This document shows positions 9,499-18,667 of a stretch of 64,000 bases of DNA, in pieces. Each line of letters begins with the position of its first letter. The stretch's first letter is position 1. A program made the translations under genes and the position numbers. Under the pieces are notes generated by a model. The model did no database searches, was not told the origin of the DNA, and worked only from the letters and a program-made list of their open reading frames with translations. This DNA comes from Colwellia psychrerythraea. GTDB taxonomy: Bacteria > Pseudomonadota > Gammaproteobacteria > Enterobacterales > Alteromonadaceae. The stretch spans positions 62,001 to 126,000 of the forward strand of contig NZ_JQED01000040.1 in the NCBI RefSeq assembly GCF_000764225.1, written 5' to 3'.

Positions 9499-10282
9499 AT
9501 ATGGCTATGTGGCTTTTGACGAAACCTAGTTTATATTGACTTACTAGAAGCAATCTAAATCTAGGTTATCCCTTTCCATTCATGTCAGCAGGCTAGCCTT
9601 ACCAATTTATGATACCAAAATGATGCAGCCCAAATAAAGACCTCCACCTTTAATTCAATCATTGGAATATTAGGTAATATGAAAGCTCTGGTGGTTAGTT
9701 CCATAATGGAACCAACCACTCATTATGATTGCAACGCATTTAAATATATATTCCTCCTTTGGTCACAGCACCATCATTGTTTGGTGGCATTGGAAGGTAG
9801 AATTAGTACGCTGCGGAAGTTTTATCATTCCAACTGCGTTTGTTATGTACGTTCGGCACTAAAGTTTTCCCCAATAACATAGGATGTCCCTGCTTTGAGA
9901 GCTTCAAAGTCGGGTAATCGCAGACCGTCCGCCTGTAGACACAGTAATCTTTTGTTTACTCCGTAGATCACTTATTAAAACCTAAGTTTAGATAATCACT
10001 TTCCCATGTAAACCTAAACAACATGCCTATTTGGGTGAACGTAAAAAGTCAGCCATAATCAATAGTATGCATTTGCAAAAAAGCACACGGGCGGTCTGCT
10101 ATGGAATGCATGCCCCTCTTCTAGTTATGATTATTGGGATTACTTTTATCATCAATCATTGTGATTTCGAACTGTAGCATTAAGCGCCAGTAGGCATTTA
10201 AGCAGGCTTACTGGTGGTAGCTTATCAGGGAAAAGAATATTAAAAAGTTGTAGAAAAACCTCCTTCGATATATCTAAACCAC
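9499..10282. other. Gene-poor stretch of about 780 bp
   Basis: A 67-codon frame at 9679-9882 has a composition that does not look like protein and is not accepted. Inverted pieces with GCAGACCG (near 9929) and CGGTCTGC (near 10090) occur, which may be traces of decayed mobile DNA. Nothing else is supported. Confidence 0.45.
9971..9986 (+). repeat. 16-base direct repeat, copy 2
   Basis: Exact second copy of CTTATTAAAACCTAAG, whose other copy is at 8903-8918. Confidence 0.45.
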
Positions 10283-10310
10283 ATAAAAAAAGAGCGCATA
10301 TAGCGCTCTT
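10283..10310 (-). terminator. Intrinsic terminator of the lipoprotein gene
   Basis: Read on the minus strand, an 8-bp stem (AAGAGCGC and GCGCTCTT with a 5-base loop, 10290-10310) is followed directly by a run of T. It lies 27 bases past the stop codon of the minus-strand lipoprotein gene. Confidence 0.85.
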
Positions 10311-10337
10311 GTGATATTGGAAATAATTAAGTTTCTA

Positions 10338-11573
10338 TTACCCTATATAATCATTCCTTACTGTTTTAAGAAGATGATAGTAGGCCAGCGGAGTATTTTC
10401 GACTGATATTGTGTAACCTTTATTGATTAGAGAAAGTTCTCGCTTGGCTGCTGTACATTGAGCATAATCTTCTAGGTTAGCTACACCAAAAGTTAAGTTT
10501 TGTCCGTCATCACATCCGTCACGGCTATCGCTTCTCAAATTACTGATCATTGAATTTAATAGTCGCTCATTAATTTTATTATTTGGGATTAGGGAGAACC
10601 ATCCCTCATCTTTAGATTTCAACATAAGCTTGTCAATTGCAATTACAGTGCTTTCGTTGTGTCTCTTGACTAGTAACGAAGACAGGTTGCTTTTTAGTTT
10701 CGTGTTCTTGATTTTTTTCCATTCACTTGGATCATCGAAAACCATTTTATCGGGTAAGATCCAAGACGTTAAAGTATAGGGTTGCTGTGATTCATTATCT
10801 AACACAACAAACCTATGGTTTCTTGCCCCAAAATGAACTGCTGAACCTTTTCTGCCTAGTTCGTTGTATTTAATGTTTGAATCTATAATGCTGCCATCGA
10901 TTAAGGTAGCGGCCATACCTATATAGCCTTCTTTAGATTTAGTCCTTCTTATTTCTTTATAATCTTCAAGGTATGTGAATTTGTTTACCCCATTTTCGAC
11001 TTCTTGTTCAAGAACAATTGGATGACTAGTGTTTAATGAGCCTATTCTTAAAAGCCTATATTTAACATTATTGAAATAAATCCAACCTGTAGGGCCATTC
11101 AATTTTATTTTTTTAGCAAATAATTTTTTTCGTTCAGCTTTAGCCTCTTTTGTCTGTCGTTTTAAAGCTAAAGTCTTTGGTGATTCAAGGGTAAATCTCC
11201 AATATTCGGCTTTAGCTCTAGATATGACATTATTTTCCCTATCTATGCATTCCGCCATAATCTCATTCTGGTTTACTAGCTCCATGTTAGATTTAATTGT
11301 ATTTCCAGTGGCTTTACAAAAACGACTAAAACCATCTATAAATGCTCTATTATTGCCCCAACCATCCCAGTCGATATAGTTACCAGTATGAAGAGATTTT
11401 TTTCCTTTGAAAAATGGTTGTAACCATAATTCATACAGCTTTTCGTAATCCTTATTAGCTGCCTCTAATATTTCATTTGTAAGTTGAAGCATAGGAGTTT
11501 TTTTTGGTGAGGTAGAGGCACACGAACACAAGATACTAGACATCAGTACCAAACTAAAAATTCTTAATTTCAT
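10338..11573 (-). CDS. Predicted lipoprotein of unknown function
   Basis: About 411 residues. The start at 11573 is chosen over an upstream one at 11603 because AAGGA sits 5 bases before it and the protein then begins with a classic lipoprotein signal: MKLRIF, a hydrophobic core and a Cys in SSILCSCAS, the site for lipid attachment by the Lol/Lgt pathway. The mature part is rich in Lys, Asn and aromatic residues, with predicted mixed alpha/beta structure and WIYFNNVKYRLL and YIGMAATLIDG blocks. I recognise no domain. It is single, with its own terminator, inside the island. It is likely anchored in a membrane facing the periplasm; the function is not inferable. Confidence 0.7.
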   Translation of the reverse strand: MKLRIFSLVLMSSILCSCASTSPKKTPMLQLTNEILEAANKDYEKLYELWLQPFFKGKKSLHTGNYIDWDGWGNNRAFIDGFSRFCKATGNTIKSNMELVNQNEIMAECIDRENNVISRAKAEYWRFTLESPKTLALKRQTKEAKAERKKLFAKKIKLNGPTGWIYFNNVKYRLLRIGSLNTSHPIVLEQEVENGVNKFTYLEDYKEIRRTKSKEGYIGMAATLIDGSIIDSNIKYNELGRKGSAVHFGARNHRFVVLDNESQQPYTLTSWILPDKMVFDDPSEWKKIKNTKLKSNLSSLLVKRHNESTVIAIDKLMLKSKDEGWFSLIPNNKINERLLNSMISNLRSDSRDGCDDGQNLTFGVANLEDYAQCTAAKRELSLINKGYTISVENTPLAYYHLLKTVRNDYIG

Positions 11574-11863
11574 TACATTCCTTATTGATTGATTTTTATC
11601 CAATTGATTTGTATGGTAATTATATTAAATGTTATAGCACCAGCAATAAAGAGTGATTATCCTAATAGTTATAATTTAACCCTAATTAATTGTGTCTAGC
11701 CAATCCGTCTCCAAATTACGCCTCACTTTGCGCGTCCTCACCTCCAACCTAAAAGGCATCAGATTTCCAAAAATCTACAAAAAGTTGTAGATAAGAAAAT
11801 GAGCTTTGATAATGACCATGTAAAACACCACTGGCAAAATCGCAATTAACTTAGGATGTAATC

Positions 11864-12112
11864 ATGAATTTAGAAATAGCTAAAATCGTAACAAATCACT
11901 TTCAATATAAGGGTATTTCCGTCGAGCTATTACTTGGTTATTCAGGTAGGGGTATGTATAGTAAGAAAACAGCTGCGGTAAGCGGCGACTTTGGCATCGA
12001 AGATGTATGGAAATTGGTTATAAAATATCGAGAGGAAATTGCATCTCACGTTGAACTAGACTCTATCGACCTACGTTGGGATCAGTTTGGCCTAGGGGCA
12101 GTTGTTTACTAG
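11864..12112 (+). CDS. Small hypothetical protein (82 aa)
   Basis: An 82-residue soluble protein with AGGATG about 6 bases before the ATG. The sequence suggests an alpha/beta fold: a helix at 3-14, beta around GISVELLLGYSG, and a helix near VWKLVIKYREEIASHVE. I do not recognise the family. It is isolated between the lipoprotein gene and the convergent WVRSS-family gene. Codon use looks like that of its neighbours. Confidence 0.6.
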   Translation: MNLEIAKIVTNHFQYKGISVELLLGYSGRGMYSKKTAAVSGDFGIEDVWKLVIKYREEIASHVELDSIDLRWDQFGLGAVVY

Positions 12113-12240
12113 CTAAGTAACATTGAATTTAATAGCATAGCGATGCTGTATGCATTGCTATGCCTTAAACTTTCTTACTACTTTAGTCAGTTGAAACTTC
12201 CTGTTATATCTCTAGGTTGTCCATTTATGGCTAGGACTCG

Positions 12241-12651
12241 TCAAAAAAATGAGGATGCATCTTCCGCTGATATTTGCTTTTGCATTCCTTCACCAACAGC
12301 AATATAAAACGTATTACCTGTTTCAAAGATACAATTGTCATAGACAGCCAGAATTGGGGAAGAGCGTACCCATCCCCCTACAGGAAAGCGGCCCAACTCA
12401 TCTTCGATAACATGGTCAGCTTTTAGCATTATGACCTCTGGATGCTCGCCACTGTCAATCAGCGGTGATTGGATTTGCCAGAGACACCAGGCTTTTGCGG
12501 CACAATAGGTTTTACTTCCATTAATTTTTCGGTAAATGTTAATTTGATAGGGGAGACTAGACTCTTCACAGCCAAAACCTACAGTTTCACCATCGTTTTT
12601 AAATGCCTTTGCTAACTTAGCTATTACAACGATATAGTCATAGTTATCCAC
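12241..12651 (-). CDS. WVRSS-motif small protein, paralogue of the product at 28537-28956
   Basis: A 136-residue soluble protein. Its C-terminal half matches the 139-residue protein at 28537-28956 over a long block: KADHVIEDELGRF, then WVRSSP and CIFETGNTFYIAVGEG. The shared pattern is KAD-x-VI-[ED]-[DE]-E-x-GRF, WVRSSP and NCIFET-x-NT. I believe this is one of the island-borne DUF families (possibly DUF6957), but I could not confirm it. The function is unknown. A second copy within the same island suggests either duplication or two cassettes carrying the same accessory gene. It is a single gene here on the minus strand. Confidence 0.7.
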   Translation of the reverse strand: MDNYDYIVVIAKLAKAFKNDGETVGFGCEESSLPYQINIYRKINGSKTYCAAKAWCLWQIQSPLIDSGEHPEVIMLKADHVIEDELGRFPVGGWVRSSPILAVYDNCIFETGNTFYIAVGEGMQKQISAEDASSFF

Positions 12652-13028
12652 AATTACTATTTTGCCAATACTTCTCAGTAAAGTTTTGTACTTCCCCCTT
12701 TGCTATATAGCCTAATAAAAAGTTGCACCATTAAATTGAGTAACTTTTGTTCGTTTAGCTTCCTTGCAAATACATCATGTTCTGATATTCTTTGATAATT
12801 AGCCCTCAAACGGCCTATATAATTGAGCTTTCAATTTTTCATGAAATGCCAGTTTCATGTTAACTTGGATTTTATGTGCTCAATTTATCGTTAATCTGGA
12901 TTTAAAAAAAGACCGTCTGGATTTCGACCTCTAAGTTACTGATTCCATTAAGAACAGAATTTCACTTTAAACCGGATCTCACATGTGCCCTTGCTACCTT
13001 ACCTAGTGTCTTGTAATGCCGATTAATT
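12652..13028. other. Intergenic gap, 377 bp
   Basis: AT-rich sequence with no supported gene or RNA. Confidence 0.5.
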
Positions 13029-13982
13029 TCAAACTTCTAATTGTCGATTAGATGTGAATAAATCAAACATAAACTGAAGATGTGTTTTATCTCTTATATT
13101 TGTCTTTACATCAGCCATTGTCTGATTTAAGACACACAAAATGCCATGCGTATTGTCTGTTAATGCTACTCCCTTGCGTATATTCTCAAAGTCCTGTTTT
13201 ATTTCTTTCTCGTCAGCTTTTAGTAGCCAGTAAACTAAAACTGATTCATTAGCAGAACTTCCATACAAACACATCGTTCTAATTACAGTAGATAGGTACT
13301 CTAGCCGCTTGATATGTTCAGAGGCCGTTTTCGTATCTAATAGATTATCAGCAAGCTCACTATTGCCAAGCATAAATTTGACGATTAGATCATATGATTC
13401 TTTAGGGATCAGATCGAGCGGCGCACTTATACTGCAAATGGTTAGTAAAGACAAAATTTCTAGAACCAACGCAGTGATATGTGAAATACAAATGAAGCCA
13501 TGTTGGTGAAGTTTTATCAGGGAAAGTAAAACCGCTAATGCGGTTAAGCTACGCTGTTTTGTTATGACTTGAAAGTCCCGTGGGTTCAAATTGGTTTTTA
13601 TAGTGTATGGATTTCTTTTATCAAAGAGTATTCCTCTAATGGTTGGTGGCGTTTTCAATAAGAAGTCAATGTAGAATTTAGGCTCATCTTTTAGTTCAGA
13701 GAGTACCTCCCAGAAAGGTTCATCTAGTATGTAATTACATTGTTTAAATTTGGTTGAGATAAGTAACAGTGTTTGTGCATTTGGCGTTTTATTCGTTGGA
13801 TAAGAAAAATATCTGTCCCATTTATTGTTTCTTATATCTGAATCATTTAAATCCTTAGGAAGCTGCGCCAATGCTTTTTGTAATTGGTAACCACACGGTT
13901 TGATATGTGCACTTCGACATACATTAACCACATAGCAGAAATATTTCAATCGCTCACTGATGGACATCTTTTTTCTTCCCAC
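13029..13982 (-). CDS. Hypothetical protein divergent from the recombinase operon
   Basis: A 317-residue, Lys-rich, mostly helical soluble protein that begins with GRKKMSISERLKYF. A central hydrophobic stretch (about 150-190, LTALAVLLSL and ISHITALVLEILSLL) could be a buried helix pair or one membrane segment. I recognise no domain. It is transcribed away from the six-gene recombinase operon, with 271 bases between the two starts. That is the usual place for a regulator or accessory factor of a mobility module, but no DNA-binding motif is obvious. Confidence 0.6.
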   Translation of the reverse strand: MGRKKMSISERLKYFCYVVNVCRSAHIKPCGYQLQKALAQLPKDLNDSDIRNNKWDRYFSYPTNKTPNAQTLLLISTKFKQCNYILDEPFWEVLSELKDEPKFYIDFLLKTPPTIRGILFDKRNPYTIKTNLNPRDFQVITKQRSLTALAVLLSLIKLHQHGFICISHITALVLEILSLLTICSISAPLDLIPKESYDLIVKFMLGNSELADNLLDTKTASEHIKRLEYLSTVIRTMCLYGSSANESVLVYWLLKADEKEIKQDFENIRKGVALTDNTHGILCVLNQTMADVKTNIRDKTHLQFMFDLFTSNRQLEV

Positions 13983-14253
13983 TTTTTCCTTCCTATTTTG
14001 TTATTCACTAAGAAAATATCACATGAAATAAATACTAACCAGATGAAAAATAATAAATTAATAAATAATAATGTAGGCCAGAAATAACGATATTGAAAGT
14101 CTATTTAAACATAAATATTAATGATTAACTTCAATGAGCAGTAATGACGAATGTATGACTTACAGCATGCGTTTGGATTTCAAATAGAAATGTGAAGAAG
14201 TTATAACAAGTGGTGACTATCACTTATTTTATTAATATTGTGGACAAGATAGC

Positions 14254-16524
14254 ATGGCAAGAAAAAACCGTTTCTCAAAAAATAAGATAGTAGTAAAAAA
14301 AAATATCATTACAGATGAGAATAATACGTTTGATGGTCTTCCGACATTTGAACCAGATAACGATGGGGTTGTAAGTCTTGAAATAATTAAAAGTAACGGT
14401 AAAAATGCCACAATAATATTCAACAGTAATAAACAAATAATTTGCCGTAAACTACCAAGAAATGAAAGGGGAGGAATAGTAATTCCCACTTGGTATTACC
14501 CCTTGTACCAATTCAATCCTGATATTGCCACAGAACTTGCTCGTGTTTGTTTATCTATTCTAAAAGAATCAAATTACCATTCAAATTTAACTAAACCATT
14601 CAATTATTTAACAGAGTATTTCATATCAAAGAACATTTCATCACTAGAAGCTATAACTCTATTAGTTTTCAATAACATGATTGAACAAATTGATAGTTCG
14701 CGCCCATCAATATTATGCCAGGGGATCAAAAGAGTGCTAGCAATATGCCCATCAATAAGTGAAAGAATCAAAAAAGATATTCAAGCATATGTGTATGCGC
14801 CGTCAAAGAAAAAGAAGACAGAAAAATCTTTTGCTGAGCGTTTAGCAAATTCGAACCTAAAAAACGATTATTCTGAATATGTTATGTTTCAAGTTTATGC
14901 TTACACTAACGCTAGCATAATTGAGGTTGAAGCAACCATAAAAAGTACACGCGAGTTTATTGAAGGTAGTGAAGATAAAAGTGTTGGCTTTTTTCATAAA
15001 GGGGGGGCAGAACACTATAAATCATTAATAATGCGAGGTAATAAGGAAAGCTTCGATAAGGCTTTTCAAATTGAACTTGCAGATACATACCGTGTGAACA
15101 ATGCTATAGACATCATAAAAGCAAGTCTAACTATTAAACAGTGGGCTGAGTTCAAGAAAAAAGTATTAATGTCAGAGTACGACAACCTTAACTCTGAATG
15201 TTGGCCTATCAATATAAAGAATAACCCCGATGTTCTTTATCTTTGTAATAAAGTTATCCCTATCACTCTAGGTAACGTAAGTAGCATTAAAAGAACTTTT
15301 TTCAATCAAGCTGAGACACAGGAAGGTATTTACGGTGATCTACTTTATAGAAAACGACTTCATGCCTGGAGGACAAAACAGTTCAGGGAAAAATATAGAC
15401 TACACCAGTTAAATAAATATCAAATTAATTTCATATTTTTCAGTTTCTATAACTTAAAGGAAACGGGTACATATAACGGAGACTCTCTTCACACAATTTT
15501 ACTGGGCAGAACATTGCATTTTGACTATTTATTAATGCAATTATTGCTTGCTGAATCAGGTCGCAACAAAGAAGTTGCGCATTCGATTCCCAACAAGATA
15601 AACGGTTCAAGTATTTTAGATAATGAAGACCGCTTCTCCACAGAAAAATCTGTTGAGTTGATTGGCTCAAAGAAAAGGGGCCACATTAATACTGGCGGTG
15701 AACAGCCAGAGTCATTAAGCATCCCTAAAAGCACTCCCCTTTTCAGATTTATGAAGCTCTTTGATGACGTAAGAGATCAACAGCTCCCATATAGACTAAC
15801 TTTTTTTACTGAAACTGATGTTTTTGCTAGATGGCAAAGAAAATATGCATCCCAAACAGGTATAAAAGAGAAAAATGGCACACCTGTAAAAACAATCGAT
15901 ACAACCAAATTTAGAAAAGTATTTGCTGGTGAGATGTTACAAAAGTGGATGAAGAAGATAAAAAACAAAGATGATTTAATAAAAGCTGTTGCGGGGGATC
16001 TTCAAAACACAATACCTCTAACTTACCTACTCCAGTCATCAACTGTAGAATCGATGTTAACTACAGCTATAGTTGCTTTGCAACTAAAGTTCATTGAACA
16101 CCATCAAAAAGTTTCCGTACAAATAAAAATCAATGAGAAGCCGAGTTCAGGAGTCCGAGTAAAACGGTTTCTATGTGATTGTATCGATCCTGAGAATCCA
16201 GATTATGCTGAAAATTTAGATGTGAGCTATTGCAAGCAATTTGACAATTGTCTAGGTTGCTCCAAAGCTGAAGTATACCAAGAGCACCTACCTTATATCA
16301 TCTATCGTTGTTTTCAATATGAAAATATTTTAAAGCTTAACCGTAGTTTATATGATGCTGCCTATGCACTTAAGCATATCCGCGCAAAACAAGTCATAAA
16401 TTCTTTTATCCTAAAGGCGAGTAATGGAGAAAAACTTCACAACGCATCTTTTGAGCACGCTTTAGATGCTTGGGAAGATCCTAACAATTTCTTGTTGCCA
16501 CCATTACTTCACTCAAACGCTTAA
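14254..16524 (+). CDS. Large degenerate tyrosine-recombinase-like protein (gene 1 of mobility operon)
   Basis: A 756-residue protein, first gene of a six-gene operon. The C-terminal half resembles a tyrosine recombinase catalytic domain with altered residues: LLAESGRNKEV near 433-443 fits box I with its Arg, TTKFRKVFAGEML near 550-562 fits HxxR but with Thr for His, and GDLQNTIPLTYLL near 581-593 fits the GH-x8-Y block but with Asp for His and a Tyr in place. A Cys cluster follows (CDC near 641, YCKQFDNCLGC near 658-668), possibly a zinc site. The N-terminal half has no match I know. It could be an accessory or partly active recombinase, as in multi-recombinase transposons such as Tn554 (TnpA/TnpB) or GMT elements. 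GGACAAG precedes the ATG. Confidence 0.6.
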   Translation: MARKNRFSKNKIVVKKNIITDENNTFDGLPTFEPDNDGVVSLEIIKSNGKNATIIFNSNKQIICRKLPRNERGGIVIPTWYYPLYQFNPDIATELARVCLSILKESNYHSNLTKPFNYLTEYFISKNISSLEAITLLVFNNMIEQIDSSRPSILCQGIKRVLAICPSISERIKKDIQAYVYAPSKKKKTEKSFAERLANSNLKNDYSEYVMFQVYAYTNASIIEVEATIKSTREFIEGSEDKSVGFFHKGGAEHYKSLIMRGNKESFDKAFQIELADTYRVNNAIDIIKASLTIKQWAEFKKKVLMSEYDNLNSECWPINIKNNPDVLYLCNKVIPITLGNVSSIKRTFFNQAETQEGIYGDLLYRKRLHAWRTKQFREKYRLHQLNKYQINFIFFSFYNLKETGTYNGDSLHTILLGRTLHFDYLLMQLLLAESGRNKEVAHSIPNKINGSSILDNEDRFSTEKSVELIGSKKRGHINTGGEQPESLSIPKSTPLFRFMKLFDDVRDQQLPYRLTFFTETDVFARWQRKYASQTGIKEKNGTPVKTIDTTKFRKVFAGEMLQKWMKKIKNKDDLIKAVAGDLQNTIPLTYLLQSSTVESMLTTAIVALQLKFIEHHQKVSVQIKINEKPSSGVRVKRFLCDCIDPENPDYAENLDVSYCKQFDNCLGCSKAEVYQEHLPYIIYRCFQYENILKLNRSLYDAAYALKHIRAKQVINSFILKASNGEKLHNASFEHALDAWEDPNNFLLPPLLHSNA

Positions 16525-16537
16525 TAAGGCAAGATAG

Positions 16538-18667
16538 ATGGAGCTTTTAGACCATAGCTTATTAGATCAACATACCGTAGAAAGTTTCTATTCAAAGTTT
16601 CCAAAAGAAGAGAGAACAGATATTGGAATCAAACAATGGAAGCTACTTTTTAGGCTTGAGACAGCATTTAATAAAAAACCTATGACAGAGTTTTTAGGTA
16701 ACGTAGGTTTTTTAGATGACAAATGGCCTATATCTGAAACTTACACCATAGACTGGAAAGCAGATCAGTTTTTAGCCAGTAAAAATAGTTACCCATTAAT
16801 TTTACTATTAAAAATAACTATTTATCATCACGTTCAAACGCTAAAACAAAACCCAAGTATTTTTCATAGCAACATGTCCATGTTTATGGAAGTGTTCGGA
16901 AAACAATTCGCACGAGAGGGAATCTTGACCGCTAGTATTAATGAGCCATTTGTTCCAGCACTAGTTATAACTGAAGAGAAGCTGGCTCATTATATCAGTA
17001 ATGCTATAACCGATGGCTGTGTATTTTCTTCAAATCTACTTAGTTTTTTGAGAAAAGTTATCACTACTCCACAGTCACAATTTGATGAAGCTAGTTTTCT
17101 TAATATTGAGTGTGAACTCCCTTGGCGCAATCACAAACGTAAAAATGGACTAAAAAGCGAAGATGTTTATTTAAACAGCCTACTCGATGAAAAAAAACAA
17201 CGTAAAAAAGCAAAATCATATATGGCTTTCTCCGAAGAGGTTTGTGAAAAAACATTAGATTTCGTAATTCCATTAGTAACTGAACATTCACAGACTCTTA
17301 AGAAAATTTTTGATATAGCAGACAACAAAAATAGTCAACAACCCAAAAATCAAAAAATATTCACAGCAGAAGCGCGCGATAAAATATTGATACATAGTGA
17401 ATTATTAGAAAGCATAAAGCCTATAAAGTTACACGGGGGATATAACTTCCCGTTTGCATATATAAATGAACTTTATGAGATTGTTCAAGGTGCCGCACTC
17501 TGGATAATTTTTCTTACAACAGCATTAAGAAATGAAGATGTTAGAAAAAACCTCCTGCGCAAATGCTATGAGTCTGACGATGAATCTGATTTAGTTTATT
17601 ACATAGTCACTGATATTTCTAAAACAGATCAAAAGGACTACTTGGTGCCAGTCCCAGAGATTACAGTTAAAGCTATCGATTTTCTTAACTCTATCAATTA
17701 CGCCCCAGAGAACATAACTCACCTTGTAGTTAGGAGAACACTCAACCGTGGTGGAAGTCCTGCAAAAACTTGGCATTACACCAATGGAGACCAAGTAAAC
17801 ACTCTCCTACGTAAAGTCGCAGGTATTGTTGGTGTGGATGTGCTGGATGGTTTAGAAGAAAGTGATAATCCAGAAGGTATGGCGCATCGCTGTCGCGCAA
17901 CGATGGCGGGATGGATAGGCACAAATTCTCCACTGGCAGTAATGATTATACGGAGGCTTTTCGGCCATACAAACGGCATAATGCCTGAGCAATACCTTCA
18001 AGGAAATAAAGCAGTTCAAGAAACCCGTGATGAAATTCAGCAAAAGACCTATCATGATTTGTCTAACTCCATAGCTGATGCCGTTGTCAATAATAATGTA
18101 GGTGGGAGCATGAAGCGGAATATCCAAGATGGTAAGGAACATATCAAACAACGAATCATCGAGGAAGCAGAGGTTAATAATGAGTCTTTAACACAAGGAG
18201 AGATTCGCCTGCGATTAAGAGATCGAATCGCTCATATTCTATTTCATCGCCTTAAGAATGGTGAAATACTTGGACTTCAAACACCATTAGCTTTTGTCTG
18301 CATGCGTAACCCAGCATCAGCGAATGATGCCCCTTGCGCCATAGATTCAAATAAAAGAACGCTACTTCAGAAGAATATAAGCAAGTCATTTGCAAAAGGA
18401 CTTCAAATGTCAGGCCTTCCAGAGCTAGATAATTGTAAAGGGCCTTTATGTAAACATGCTTTGTTGTTCAATAGTCCGATTACCAAATTACTATTAGAAC
18501 AATTTAACTATTACGCTGCTTACCTCAAAGGGATAAAGCAAACAGATATTAATTTAGATGAAGAAGCAGAAAGGTTTATTAACTTGTACTCAGCTCCTTT
18601 AGCAGATGTTTATCCCGAAATAATGGAGAAAATATCTACAGAGCAATCGGAGATCCAGCATGACTAA
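16538..18667 (+). CDS. Large tyrosine recombinase with complete catalytic set (gene 2)
   Basis: A 709-residue tyrosine recombinase (DNA_BRE_C type). The catalytic residues can all be placed: R331 (TTALRNEDV), K362 (DISKTDQK), H450 and R453 (AHRCR), H477 and Y486 (FGHTNGIMPEQY, the usual nine-residue spacing). An unusually long N-terminal region of about 300 residues precedes the catalytic domain. A C-terminal extension of about 200 residues contains paired Cys (FVCMRN, then CKGPLCKH), reminiscent of the Cys-rich tail of Tn554-type TnpB proteins. It starts 13 bases after gene 1 and overlaps gene 3 by 8 bases. It should cut and rejoin DNA at the ends of the element, probably with genes 1 and 6. 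Confidence 0.8.
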   Translation: MELLDHSLLDQHTVESFYSKFPKEERTDIGIKQWKLLFRLETAFNKKPMTEFLGNVGFLDDKWPISETYTIDWKADQFLASKNSYPLILLLKITIYHHVQTLKQNPSIFHSNMSMFMEVFGKQFAREGILTASINEPFVPALVITEEKLAHYISNAITDGCVFSSNLLSFLRKVITTPQSQFDEASFLNIECELPWRNHKRKNGLKSEDVYLNSLLDEKKQRKKAKSYMAFSEEVCEKTLDFVIPLVTEHSQTLKKIFDIADNKNSQQPKNQKIFTAEARDKILIHSELLESIKPIKLHGGYNFPFAYINELYEIVQGAALWIIFLTTALRNEDVRKNLLRKCYESDDESDLVYYIVTDISKTDQKDYLVPVPEITVKAIDFLNSINYAPENITHLVVRRTLNRGGSPAKTWHYTNGDQVNTLLRKVAGIVGVDVLDGLEESDNPEGMAHRCRATMAGWIGTNSPLAVMIIRRLFGHTNGIMPEQYLQGNKAVQETRDEIQQKTYHDLSNSIADAVVNNNVGGSMKRNIQDGKEHIKQRIIEEAEVNNESLTQGEIRLRLRDRIAHILFHRLKNGEILGLQTPLAFVCMRNPASANDAPCAIDSNKRTLLQKNISKSFAKGLQMSGLPELDNCKGPLCKHALLFNSPITKLLLEQFNYYAAYLKGIKQTDINLDEEAERFINLYSAPLADVYPEIMEKISTEQSEIQHD

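Noticed and set aside
9679..9882. 67-codon frame on the plus strand
   Set aside because: No ribosome site, unusual composition rich in Cys, His and Ser, and no resemblance to a protein. It is treated as chance.
14254..18667. Naming genes 1 and 2 as GmtY and GmtZ
   Set aside because: The operon has six genes with a RecD-like helicase, and I could not verify sequence likeness to the described GMT proteins. The comparison is kept only as a lead.
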